Shown: positions 54,501 through 64,000 of the stretch, one piece after another
How positions within the stretch are numbered: position 1 is the stretch's first letter
Layout: every line of letters starts with the position of its first letter
Assembly (NCBI GenBank): GCA_024509875.1
Contig: JAMPIV010012235.1
Coordinates: forward strand, 372,001-436,000
Direction of reading: 5' to 3'
Origin: Oreohelix idahoensis
Lineage: Eukaryota > Mollusca > Gastropoda > Stylommatophora > Oreohelicidae
DNA length: 64,000 bases
Notes under the pieces: model-generated
Database searches by the model: none
Told to the model about the DNA's origin: nothing
The model's input: the letters and a program-made list of their open reading frames with translations, nothing else
Position numbers and translations under genes: made by a program

Positions 54501-57130
54501 CAGCAACCTAGTATAAGTGATGTCTCTAACACACTGCAGCAACCTAGTATAAGTGATGTCTCTAACACACTACAGCAACCTAGTATAAGTGATGTCTCTA
54601 ACACACTGCAGCAACCTAGTATAAGTGATGTCTCTAACACACTACAGCAACCTAGTATAAGTGATGTCTCTAACACACTACAGCAACCTAGTATAAGTGA
54701 TGTCTCTAACACACTGCAGCAACCTAGTATAAGTGATGCCTCTAACACACTGCAGCAACCTAGTATAAGTGATGTCTCTAACACACTGCAGCAACCTAGT
54801 ATAAGTGATGTCTCTAACACACTGCAGCAACCTAGTATAAGTGATGTCTCTAACACACTGCAGCAACCTAGTATAAGTGATGTCTCTAACACACTGCAGC
54901 AACCTAGTATAAGTGATGTCTCTAACACACTACAGCAACCTAGTATAAGTGATGTCTCTAACACACTACAGCAACCTAGTATAAGTGATGTCTCTAACAC
55001 ACCGCAGCAACCTAGTATAAGTGATGTCTCTAACACACTACAGCAACCTAGTATAAGTGATGTCTCTAACACACTACAGCAACCTAGTATAAGTGATGTC
55101 TCTAACACACTGCAGCAACCTAGTATACGTGATGTCTCTAACACACTGCAGCAACCTAGTATAAGTGATGTCTCTAACACACTACAACAACCTAGTATAA
55201 GTGATGTCTCTAACACACTACAGCAACCTAGTATAAGTGATGTCTCTAACACACTACAGCAACCTAGTATAAGTGATGTCTCTAACACACTGCAGCAACC
55301 TAATATAAGTGATGTCTCTAACACACTGCAGCAACCTAGTATAAGTGATGTCTCTAACACACTACAGCAACCTAGTATAAGTGATGTCTCTACACTACAG
55401 CAACCTAGTATAAGTGATGTCTCTAACACACTGCAGCAACCTAGTATAAGTGATGTCTATAACACACTACAGCAACCTAGTATAAGTGATGTCTCTAACA
55501 CACTGCAGCAACCTAGTATAAGTGATGTCTCTAACACACTACAGCAACCTAGTATAAGTGATGTCTCTAACACACTGCAGCAACCTAGTATAAGTGATGT
55601 CTCTAACACACTACAGCAACCTAGTATAAGTGATGTCTCTAACACACTGCAGCAACCTAGTATAAGTGATGTCTCTAACACACTACAGCAACCTAGTATA
55701 AGTGATGTCTCTAACACACTACAGCAACCTAGTATAAGTGATGTCTCTAACACACTACAGCAACCTAGTATAAGTGATATCTCTAACACACTACAGTAAC
55801 CTAGTATAAGTGATGTCTCTAACACACTGCAGCAACCTAGTATAAGTGATGTCTCTAACACACTACAGCAACCTAGTATAAGTGATGTCTCTAACACACT
55901 ACAGCAACCTAGTATAAGTGATGTCTCTAACACACTACAGCAACCTAGTATAAGTGATGTCTCTAACACACTGCAGCAACCTAGTATAAGTGATGTCTCT
56001 AACACACTGCAGCAACCTAGTATAAGTGATGTCTCTAACACACTACAGCAACCTAGTATAAGTGATGTCTCTAACACACTACAGCAACCTAGTATAAGTG
56101 ATGTCTCTAACACACTGCAGCAACCTAGTATAAGTGATGTCTCTGACACACTACAGCAGCATAGTATAAGTGATGTCTCTAACACACTACAGCAACCTAG
56201 TATAAGTGATGTCTCTAACACACTGCAGCTACCTAGTATAAGTGATGTCTCTAACACACTACAGCAACCTAGTATAAGTGATGTCTCTAACACACTACAG
56301 CAACCTAGTATACGTGATGTCTCTAACACACTGCAGCAACCTACTATAAGTGATGTCTCTAACACACTACAGCAACGTAGTATAAGTGATGTCTCTAACA
56401 CACTACAGCAACCTAGTATAAGTGATGTCTCTTACACACTACAGCAACCTAGTATAAGTGATGTCTCTAACACACTACAGCAACCTAGTATAAGTGATGT
56501 CTCTAACACACTGCAGCAACCTAGTATAAGTGATGTCTCTAACACACTGCAGCAACCTAGTATAAGTGATGTCTCTAACACACTACAGCAACCTAGTATA
56601 AGTGATATCTCTAACACACTACAGCAACCTAGTATAAGTGATGTCTCTAACACACTACAGCAACCTAGTATAAGTGATGTCTCTAACACACTGCAGCTAC
56701 CTAGTATAAGTGATGTCTCTAACACACTACAGCAACCTAGTATAAGTGATGTCTCTAACACACTACAGCAACCTAGTATACGTGATGTCTCTAACACACT
56801 GCAGCAACCTACTATAAGTGATGTCTCTAACACACTACAGCAACCTAGTATAAGTGATGTCTCTAACACACTACAGCAACCTAGTATAAGTGATGTCTCT
56901 AACACACTACAGCAACCTAGTATAAGTGATGTCTCTAACACACTACAGCAACCTAGTATAAGTGATGTCTCTAACACACTGCAGCAACCTAGTATAAGTG
57001 ATGTCTCTAACACACTGCAGCAACCTAGTATAAGTGATGTCTCTAACACACTACAGCAACCTAGTATACGTGATGTCTCTAACACACTGCAGCAACCTAG
57101 TATAAGTGATGTCTCTAACACACTACAGCA
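51516..57130. repeat. 5.6 kb minisatellite, ~155 copies of a 36 bp unit
   Basis: The unit is CCTAGTATAAGTGATGTC followed by TCTAACACACTACAGCAA. Units are nearly identical; the main variants are CTACAG/CTGCAG, ATAAGTG/ATACGTG and a few rare ones. Because 36 is divisible by three, the minus strand stays open as repeats of LETSLILGCCSV (frames of 406, 919, 314 and 229 codons), broken by indels near 52687 and 55391 and by point changes. These are not credible genes. The left third (to ~52590) is almost pure CTACAG; the rest mixes both forms. A 13-unit (468 bp) block is duplicated near the right end. It fills most of the intron between host exons A and B. Confidence 0.97.
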
Positions 57131-57656
57131 AGACTTGATATGGAACTACTGTGACCTTTTTTATGCCCACGCTGCTAGCTGGTCGACACGACATTTATGA
57201 TAACATGATGTCTAAACAACTGATTGTTTCTCTAAGTCTTCCTTCACCGGTACTGTTTTAGTTCCTTATTTAACGTATAAATGTAAATTAGAGGAATCCT
57301 AAATAATACTAATAGCCAAAGTGAAATGTTCTATAGCAAAGAATGAAAAAAATCGTGCCAGATTTTTGAGACAATACAAAAATTGTGTGCATTGTATCAT
57401 GAGAGCTAAATTGAACATCCATTAAAAGAGAATGCAGGCTTTTCAATTTTTTTCATAGCGCATTGACTATAATGATAAGTTTGACTACAAAAATGCATTG
57501 AAGCTGAAATGAAATGGAAAGAAATGAAATGAACACAAGATAATAAGTGCCGACATCAGGACATGCAGCAGAAAGAACATAACAAAACTACTTCCTGTCA
57601 TAATTTAGTGGGTTACTTGCTCAAAGATAAAGAATACAAAGATGTGCATGGCTTAC

Positions 57657-58047
57657 TTTTAGGAGGCTCTTGAGGAAGAGTGTATGGTGTGGGTTTGGGC
57701 ACTCTGTCTCTAGGTGCAGGTGTGTCCAGGTGTGAGCCCTGCAACTCTCTTACTTCATTCAGGTAGTTGTGGTGTTTACTGAGGATGTCACGGTTGAAGT
57801 GACGCTGGTTGTGGGTACTAGGGTTGTACATGGGCTGACTGTGGGTACTGGGGTTGTATCTGGGGTGTTTCTGAGTACTTGGGTTGTATGAAATGAAATC
57901 TGCCCTCTGTGAAGATAGACCAGGGTGCTTGACTACAGCCTGAGGGATACGGCTGCTCTGAAGTTGTTTAGGAGACAAGACCTGTCCATGATATGGGTTC
58001 TCCCGGCTGCTGTGGGTTTTTGGTTGGGACATAAATAAAAGCTGTGC
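57657..58047 (-). CDS. Candidate host exon A (391 bp)
   Basis: On the minus strand, an acceptor TGATTTCAG (ending at 58048) precedes the exon, and a donor AAAA-GTAAGC follows at 57656. The frame is open throughout (about 130 codons, including an internal ATG at 58032 that may be the start if the exon is 5'-terminal). The protein is rich in Pro, Ser, His and Gln, with a threefold YNPSTQ/YNPSTH repeat (YNPSTQKHPR, YNPSTHSQPM, YNPSTHNQRH) and a proline-rich end (PKPTPYTLPQEPPK). It looks like a disordered linker region. One base remains at the donor, in phase with exon B at 50611-50719. The gene is not recognised. Confidence 0.6.
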
Positions 58048-58049
58048 CT

Positions 58050-59860
58050 GAAATCACATATCAATTGTCATTAAGCACTCATGAAACATTCACCAAAAAA
58101 TGTTTATTTCAATACATTATTCTCATATGGAGAAGAGAACTGCGAGACAGACATGAATGGTATGAAGAAGTCATGGAAAGATCTTGAGCTGGCGGCTGTG
58201 GTAAAGTGGGATGTTATAAATATTTATAGGGGACTTATGGTACTGACTGAGATCAGCTGTGAAGGTATCTATATCTAATAAGAGTAGTGTATTATAGATA
58301 ACCTTACTTACTGCCACATATGTATACCTCAGTCAGAATTATTCTGGAATAGTGTGATGACTACGTTATATGTCTAGGGTATGTGTATGATGAAGTGTAA
58401 GTCATAACAACAACAGACAGATAAACAATTTAATTTATTCCACCACACTTGACAACACTGTGACACTCACATACATATAACAGTCTAAGAGGATATCTTA
58501 AAGGAGTCACTGATAACTTTTCAAATAACAATATGTATTCAGTGCTGTCATGAATGTATATGTGTCCTGATTCAAATACAAAGGGAACCAGGAATCACAA
58601 TCAATTTTAATTACAAGTTATATGTACAGAATTTATTAATATGATTCTTGTAGTGACATATATTATTAATGGTATCCTATGTGTGTCAGTTGTGTAGTGG
58701 TAATATGAGGTAATACTGGTTTTGTTTTGTTCAAGCTCTGTTGGTATTTGTCATCATGACTTCAATAGTTTGTTTCTATTGGAACTAGTATTGGAGATGT
58801 TCTCAGTTCCTGGTATTAAAACAATTAAATTCCCCTCTTAATTTTAGTTTATAATGTCATTTTAAGATGGGGGTACATAATGTTGAGCTCCATGGCCACA
58901 CTCTCTTATCTTGCGTGATGACTGCAGTAAAAGACTCCTCTGCTCGATTACTTTAATGAGTTCTGGAGCCACCCCACTGGTTGCTATATGGACCAAGGAG
59001 TATGCTGTCCACCTCTGGCTTCAGCAAAGCTCTGACCAGGTGCTGCTCAATAACTTTAAGACCACGGTCCCTGAAACAAGAAGGTTGTACCTTCTACGTC
59101 AGAACTAATTTATACTCCATTTCTACACTGAGCACAATACATCACAAACATTGAGTTCAGAGCGTTAGGCCAACTGTCAGCTTCATCTGAAATACTTTAT
59201 ACCAGTATTTCCCTCCCTAATGGTTACTACGCCTCTGCAATTCCAGCATTATTTCTTTCTAGTTAATAATCTAGGTGTCAGTGTACTGTTTGGCCATTCC
59301 ATGCAGTTTTACTTTCCTCCGACACCTTCTGTTCAGGCTGGAGCACTATAGGCTTTACATCATGTTCGCTACTGAACCACACATATATACAGACATAATT
59401 TATCAATTTACATTCAATTTTCATTTAAAAATATTGAATATTTCAAGCTTACCACAATTCATGGAAATAATAATAAACAGTTTCGTTGACTGGCAATGAA
59501 TATAGCACAACTCCGATCTGCCGATGTCCCAGGCTTTATTTTATAAAAAAATATACACTGGTGCTCAACGCACTGCTTCTTAGTAGGTTTATTACAAGAT
59601 GTGGCAATGAACAGACGCTCTGAATTGAGTATATTCGCAGCTCTACCCAATCAAACCATGTCTACACATCTTTTCAAAAAAGTACCCCTTTCTCACGTTT
59701 CCCCTGACAACACAAGATAGTATTTATAGTCCGACCAATCGTGTTTAGTCTTTCATTTGTTGCGCTCCAATCAAATAGGAGTTAACATGGTAGGCTATTT
59801 CCGTAACGTAATGTTTCTTCAAACACGTTATAAAAAAATTTTATGAGCAGAAATGATTTC
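58050..59860. other. No recognisable gene
   Basis: Upstream of host exon A on its strand. No exon with clear splice sites was found. Short frames (58081-58278, 58911-59108, 59275-59499) have no motif. It ends at the Gypsy-3 LTR. Confidence 0.4.
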
Positions 59861-59864
59861 ATGC

Positions 59865-60620
59865 TGTCAGGCACCCCCACTATTTTATTTTGGCCATAAC
59901 TTGGTAATTCCTAGACTATTTGCGTAACGTTTTACATATTCTTTGTCAGCAAACCCTAAGGAACCCAAATATACGAATTTAATGGAGCCAATATGCATTT
60001 TCTTCTAGGATAGTCGTGCTGTTACTACCTTCTCACTTCCAAACTTGAGGGTGTCTGGGTACTGTCATGTTTTCAAACGTAAACCGGTATAATGTCATAA
60101 TTCCCAATAAGCGTTTTTCAGGATTTTAAAACCTAACTCTGGTATGGGTAGTGAATTTTATCACTGTCGATTTGAAATAAAGTTAGTGCATGTGGCCTTA
60201 CACGCGTGATGGCAGCAATTGTGTATCGCGCGACGCGTGTTTAGTGTTGCAGGTGTCCCTGCTTTCTGCCTCTCCCTTCTCTCTATCCTTTAGTCCATCT
60301 GTCTTTTAGTTACGCCGTGTATAAAATGGAATGAATGAAATATTAAATTTAGGTCATTGATCAGCTTGCGTATCTCAAGGTTTTTCCAAGAAATACAGTA
60401 CACGTTTCATTGAAGAAAGCGGGTAATAATACAGTAGGCTTTTACTATCAACGTGAAAGCGTTACAATTTGCAGACGAAGTAGAAAACAAGGGGGATTTC
60501 GAGTACAGTCATTGTGACAGCACTGTTCTTTACCATTCTTCTTTCCTTTTATTAAATTTATTTGTTAGGCTTTGCATTTACGTTTTAATTTATATATGGG
60601 GATTAGAATAATTCACGACA
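59865..60620 (-). repeat. Probable 3' LTR of Gypsy-3
   Basis: On the minus strand, a purine tract AAGAGGGGAGA directly precedes TGTCGTGAATTATTC at 60620, a classic polypurine tract followed by an LTR start. The proposed end is GGGGGTGCCTGACA at 59865. The LTR is about 756 bp with TG...CA ends. The other LTR lies outside the window, so the boundary at 59865 and the target duplication cannot be confirmed. Confidence 0.65.
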
Positions 60621-60687
60621 TCTCCCCTCTTAAAACAGACATTATATGTCAGTCCTTTATTCTATATACACATAGAGAAATTTATTA

Positions 60688-62586
60688 TTATTTCTGGGGT
60701 TTACGGTGATTCTCATCACACGGATGGCGGCTTAAAAAATCCGCTCCCAAATTTGTTTTTCCAGATATATACTCAATGCTAAAATTATAGGGAGCCAAAA
60801 GTAAGGACCATCGGAGTAACCTAGAGTTCTCATGCCTAGCCTGGGCTAGAAACGATAAAGGTTTGTGATCCGTTTGCAACTTAAATGCCTTCCCATACAG
60901 ATAAATATTGAATTTCTTTATTGCCCATATTACTGCAAGACATTCTTTTTCGCTAGTTGAGTAGTTGATTTCAGCTTTATTCAATTTTCTGCTAGCATAT
61001 GCCACTGGGCTTAATTCCCCATCCAATGCATCTGATTTCTGTAGTAGAGTTGCACCTAACCCAATATTACTGGCATCCGTCCTTACTATGAATTCTTGAC
61101 TTAAGTCAGGTAATTTCAAAATAGGTTTACTTGTGAGCTTTTCCTTCAATTCTTGGTAAGCCATTTCACATTGTGGTGTCCATGTAATGCGATCTGGATG
61201 TCCTTTACGTGTCAAATCAGTTAACGGTGCACATATGGAATTAAAGTTTTTGATATACTTCTGGTAGAAACCACATAATGAGACAAAGGATCTCACGTCC
61301 TTCTTGGTTTGTGGTCTCGGGGCTTTCTTTAGTTTCTCTAAATTCCTTGGGTCAGGGGTCATGTTTCCCTGATAAACTGTGTGTCCCAAAAATTCCAATT
61401 CTTTACATCCAACGCAACATTTGGTTGGTCGGGCTGTTAAATTTGCTTCCCTAAGTCGATCAAACAGCATCTTCAGAGAGTCAATGTGTTCCTCAAATGT
61501 TTCTGTTGCTATAAGGATATCATCCATGAAATTTGTTATACATGGATTATTCAGAGGGTCCAATAATTTTCTCCTCATTCTAGAGAAGACACTAGGCGCA
61601 TTCTTCAATCCAAATGGCAATCTATTAAACTCATAGTGTCCTTCTGAGGTACTAAAAGCTAGGTATGGTCTAACCTCAGGCTTTACTGGAATCTGATAGT
61701 ATCCTTTACTCAGATCCACTTTTGAGAAATATTTAGCTTTATTTAGTCTGGCAAACAGCTGATTTGTATCCGGCAATGGATCCACCTGTCCTTCTGTAAT
61801 AGCATTCAGTCTCCTGTAATCTATACAGAGTCTATGTTCTCCAGAGGGCTTCCTTAAGAGTACAACACCGGAACTATATGAGGATTCACTGTGTGAAATA
61901 ATTCCTTCCTTCAACAGATAGTCTATCTCTTCCTTCAAAGCTTTCTCCTTAGCAAACGGAATCGAATATGGTTTCATACAGACAGGTGTGGGGTCTATCA
62001 GTTTCATATCATATTCCAATAGGTTTGTATGCCGTGGTCGGTCTGTTAACACCTCTGCATGATTATTTAGAACCTGTTGCACTCTCTCTTTCTGAGTTTT
62101 TGTTAAATGTGTACTGATTTTCACCTGTGCGGCTGTCTCACAGGGGTGTAATGGATATTCAAATGATGAAAGTGGTTCCTTTTTCATCTCCATGGCGATG
62201 GACAAGGTCAACAAGTGTGTCTCTTCCTGATGTTCTCTTTCCAAATATTTCTTCAGGAGATTCACATGATAGATTTTTTCTTTCCCCTTCTTATCTATCT
62301 TATAATTTGTTCTAGACACCTTCTCTAAAACTGTATATGGACCTTGCCATCCAATCTGTAACTTATTCTGACTCCCGGGGAGAAGAAGCAGTACCTTCTC
62401 TCCCACAGCCAAATCTCTGTCTTTCGCCTTCCTGTTATAATAGGCAGCATGTTTCTTCCTGGCTTGTTTCAAATTTTCATTGGCAAGTTTCCAGCCAGTT
62501 TTTAACCGAGTGGTCAGCTCATTCACATATTGGTATGAAGATGTAATGTTTTCCTCTGCCTTTTCATCAGTCCACGTTCTTAACAA
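60688..62586 (-). CDS. pol: Gypsy-3 pol: integrase C-terminus, reverse transcriptase, RNase H (632 aa)
   Basis: Begins inside the integrase C-terminal region (YQYVNELTTRLKTGWKLANE, HAAYYNRKAKDRDLAVGEKV, then GWQGPYTVLEKVSRTNYKI and KIYHVNLLKKY, the GPY module). RT follows: LCIDYRRLNAI, FSKVDLSKGYYQIPV, FGLKNAPSVFSRM and NFMDDILIA (FMDD in the active site where YVDD/FxDD is usual). RNase H: VRTDASNIGLGATLLQ, YSTSEKECLAVIWAI, QTDHKPLSFL and NLGADFLSRHP. Integrase before RT again marks the Gmr1-like order. The coding frame is open upstream of the first ATG but is disturbed by a ~16 bp local duplication (GGTCCAC repeated) near 62610. RT and RNase H look intact. Confidence 0.92.
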   Translation of the reverse strand: MLRTWTDEKAEENITSSYQYVNELTTRLKTGWKLANENLKQARKKHAAYYNRKAKDRDLAVGEKVLLLLPGSQNKLQIGWQGPYTVLEKVSRTNYKIDKKGKEKIYHVNLLKKYLEREHQEETHLLTLSIAMEMKKEPLSSFEYPLHPCETAAQVKISTHLTKTQKERVQQVLNNHAEVLTDRPRHTNLLEYDMKLIDPTPVCMKPYSIPFAKEKALKEEIDYLLKEGIISHSESSYSSGVVLLRKPSGEHRLCIDYRRLNAITEGQVDPLPDTNQLFARLNKAKYFSKVDLSKGYYQIPVKPEVRPYLAFSTSEGHYEFNRLPFGLKNAPSVFSRMRRKLLDPLNNPCITNFMDDILIATETFEEHIDSLKMLFDRLREANLTARPTKCCVGCKELEFLGHTVYQGNMTPDPRNLEKLKKAPRPQTKKDVRSFVSLCGFYQKYIKNFNSICAPLTDLTRKGHPDRITWTPQCEMAYQELKEKLTSKPILKLPDLSQEFIVRTDASNIGLGATLLQKSDALDGELSPVAYASRKLNKAEINYSTSEKECLAVIWAIKKFNIYLYGKAFKLQTDHKPLSFLAQARHENSRLLRWSLLLAPYNFSIEYISGKTNLGADFLSRHPCDENHRKPQK

Positions 62587-62603
62587 AGCTTCGAGTGGAC
62601 CTT

Positions 62604-63995
62604 TTATTGTGTGGACCTATTTGTCCATGCAACGGTATGGTCTCTTCCACTGGAAGCGCTATAGTGATGATTTTTCTTCCCTGAATTATCATTCACAAAA
62701 CGACCGCTACCAATTCTTTTCCTGGGGCTTTCTCTACACTTAAAATTCTTGATGAGAGATTTCCTCTCTCCATCTCCTTCCTCCAGTTTGTTTAAGTCCG
62801 ATTGAGGGATTTTCGGCTTATCCTGGGGTAAGACATCCTTTTGCACTCTCCGCATAGTGGCCATTGTAAAACAGTTAAGTGAAGCTTGTCCGTGAAAAGG
62901 GGCTTCCCATTCCCTTTGGTCCACCTTATCAAATTTATATCTCTTTTTATGGTCAGGCCTAATTTTGCCCCTTGGCGTGTCCAGGTCCTGATCAATGTTC
63001 CCACTTGTGGGTGTTCTCTCATGTGCTATGCTACACCTTTCTACAAAATTCTCAATGTCCCATCTTGCTTTGGGCCAATAATAATTGTGAGCCACCTTTT
63101 GGATGATGGTACCTATTTTCTCATGGTCCCCATCTGGTTTCACATGTAGGCTCCTTATTAAGTCTGCCCTATATCTTTTAGGAAGTACCAGCTGTCCCTG
63201 ACCTTTGGATCTAGCTCCAGTCTTCCTATACATCAACTTGTTTTTCATGTAAAAATCTCCCTTGCCTGGAGTTGTATGACAAGTTGACAATTTCCTGAAA
63301 CAAGGCTTGAGGGTCTTATCCCCAGCCTGTGCCTTCCTCATCTCTTCTGGAGTGGTATCCAACATAATATCCTCCTCCTGTCTTGAGGTCGACCTGACCT
63401 GAAGGGTTGCCATGTACACAGGTTTCCTTCTACAATGGTCAGTGTCATGATTGTTCATCTTACAATTTTTACACCACCTTTTTCCTTGGTTGTAAGATTT
63501 TCTTTCATCATATTTCCTTTCATCGAATTGTGGGATTTTATTTTTATTTTCATACCGTGGCCTATCAAACTGGTGCTTACCTTTGTTTTGATCCCTATGA
63601 TCAAATTTATTAAAGTTCTGTGGTGCCCTAAAGTTATCCACTTGTTTCTTTTTATTACCTGTTACCTCTGCTTGAGCTGCTTGATACCTTTCAGCAACAT
63701 TTAGCAACTCACCCAGCCTCTCTGCACCTTGTTCCATGAGAAACTTTCTCAGGTCTGGAGCCATGGACTCTCTTAATTGCTCTATAAGGACCATTTCCTT
63801 AAGATCTTGGGTTTTCCCCAGAGAAGTCCATTTCTCCAAGTATGTCTCTATTTGTGCAGAGAACTGGTGATAGGTTTCACCTGACAGTAGTTTAGCATTC
63901 CTAAATTTTTTCCTATAAAATTCTGCATTCTTTTCATATCTTAACAAAAGAGCCTGCTTTAGCATGTCATAATTTTCCTGATCACTTCTGCTCAT
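62604..63995 (-). CDS. gag: Gypsy-3 gag (partial) joined to integrase zinc-finger region
   Basis: It probably starts upstream of the window. Residues 1-125 are a SCAN-like gag capsid segment (LKQALLLRYEKNAEFYRKKF, SGETYHQFSAQIETYLEKW, LRKFLMEQGAERLGELLNVA). A basic region and a CCHC knuckle follow (CKNCKMNNHDTDHC). Next, without an obvious protease, comes the region usually preceding integrase (TTPEEMRKAQAGDKTLKPCF, LVLPKRYRADLIRSLH). The HHCC part (HVKPDGDHEKIG, YYWPKARWDIENFVERC) follows, but its last Cys is replaced (CSIA). The final ~115 residues (from TSGNIDQDL to the stop) match nothing in integrase, and the DDE core is missing. The next frame starts in the integrase tail. Confidence 0.8.
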   Translation of the reverse strand: MSRSDQENYDMLKQALLLRYEKNAEFYRKKFRNAKLLSGETYHQFSAQIETYLEKWTSLGKTQDLKEMVLIEQLRESMAPDLRKFLMEQGAERLGELLNVAERYQAAQAEVTGNKKKQVDNFRAPQNFNKFDHRDQNKGKHQFDRPRYENKNKIPQFDERKYDERKSYNQGKRWCKNCKMNNHDTDHCRRKPVYMATLQVRSTSRQEEDIMLDTTPEEMRKAQAGDKTLKPCFRKLSTCHTTPGKGDFYMKNKLMYRKTGARSKGQGQLVLPKRYRADLIRSLHVKPDGDHEKIGTIIQKVAHNYYWPKARWDIENFVERCSIAHERTPTSGNIDQDLDTPRGKIRPDHKKRYKFDKVDQREWEAPFHGQASLNCFTMATMRRVQKDVLPQDKPKIPQSDLNKLEEGDGERKSLIKNFKCRESPRKRIGSGRFVNDNSGKKNHHYSASSGRDHTVAWTNRSTQ

Positions 63996-64000
63996 TTTTG

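Noticed and set aside
51438..57121. Long minus-strand open frames encoding LETSLILGCCSV repeats
   Set aside because: The 36 bp unit is a multiple of three, so one frame stays open by chance. There is no non-repeat coding context, and frames break at indels between repeats. Treated as minisatellite.

Overview
This is a eukaryotic nuclear window, almost certainly from an animal. It is AT-rich, has no bacterial gene organisation, has long TA and tetranucleotide microsatellites, and is filled with nested retrotransposons and DNA transposons. The mix suggests a lophotrochozoan, most likely a mollusc: RTE-type LINEs with FADD reverse transcriptases and microsatellite tails, Penelope-like elements, Gypsy elements with integrase upstream of reverse transcriptase, and Tc1, mariner and hAT elements. 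The species assignment is inference. Only two short stretches look like host protein-coding sequence: two minus-strand exons at 57657-58047 and 50611-50719. Their splice sites and reading phases match, and they are separated by a 6.9 kb intron.

Layout. 1-7450 holds decayed LINE pieces, a dispersed LTR-like repeat and two decayed hammerhead-like repeats. 7454-8728 is a Tc1 element with intact ends. 8851-10257 is a LINE 3' end whose short tail runs into a microsatellite of about 1 kb (AAGT, then ACGT, then ACAT). 10260-11477 is a mariner element broken mainly by one homopolymer frameshift. 11874-15307 is a full-length RTE LINE with a 12 bp target duplication, itself interrupted by a palindrome-rich 198 bp insertion. 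15308-21860 is repeat debris, including a ~55 bp tandem array and the RNase H end of another LINE.

21999-30622 (Gypsy-1) and 36401-44357 (Gypsy-2) are complete LTR retrotransposons with near-identical LTRs and 5 bp target duplications. Gypsy-1 sits inside an older DNA transposon and carries a LINE insertion of its own; Gypsy-2 sits inside a LINE 3' fragment. Both encode a C-terminal RRM-like RNA-binding domain where an integrase catalytic core would be expected. Gypsy-1 keeps gag, protease, the integrase GPY tail, RT and RNase H. Gypsy-2 has lost protease, GPY and RT and carries a long coiled-coil protein in place of gag. A third Gypsy element (minus strand, 59865 to beyond the window end) has the same order (gag, integrase ends, RT, RNase H) and also lacks the integrase core. 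The conserved RRM, the gag swap and the conserved hairpins before the 3' LTR are the most unusual content of the window.

30800-34300 contains a tRNA-derived SINE, a minus-strand hammerhead-like motif, a broken Penelope-like RT and a 474 bp hAT-like element. 44826-45108 is a U2 snRNA-derived, SINE-like sequence. 46600-50300 is LINE fragments and two tandem arrays. 50611-58047 is the host gene piece; its intron holds a 5'-truncated RTE insertion with a perfect 14 bp target duplication and a 5.6 kb minisatellite of about 155 copies of a 36 bp unit. Long open frames through the microsatellite and minisatellite are repeat artefacts.
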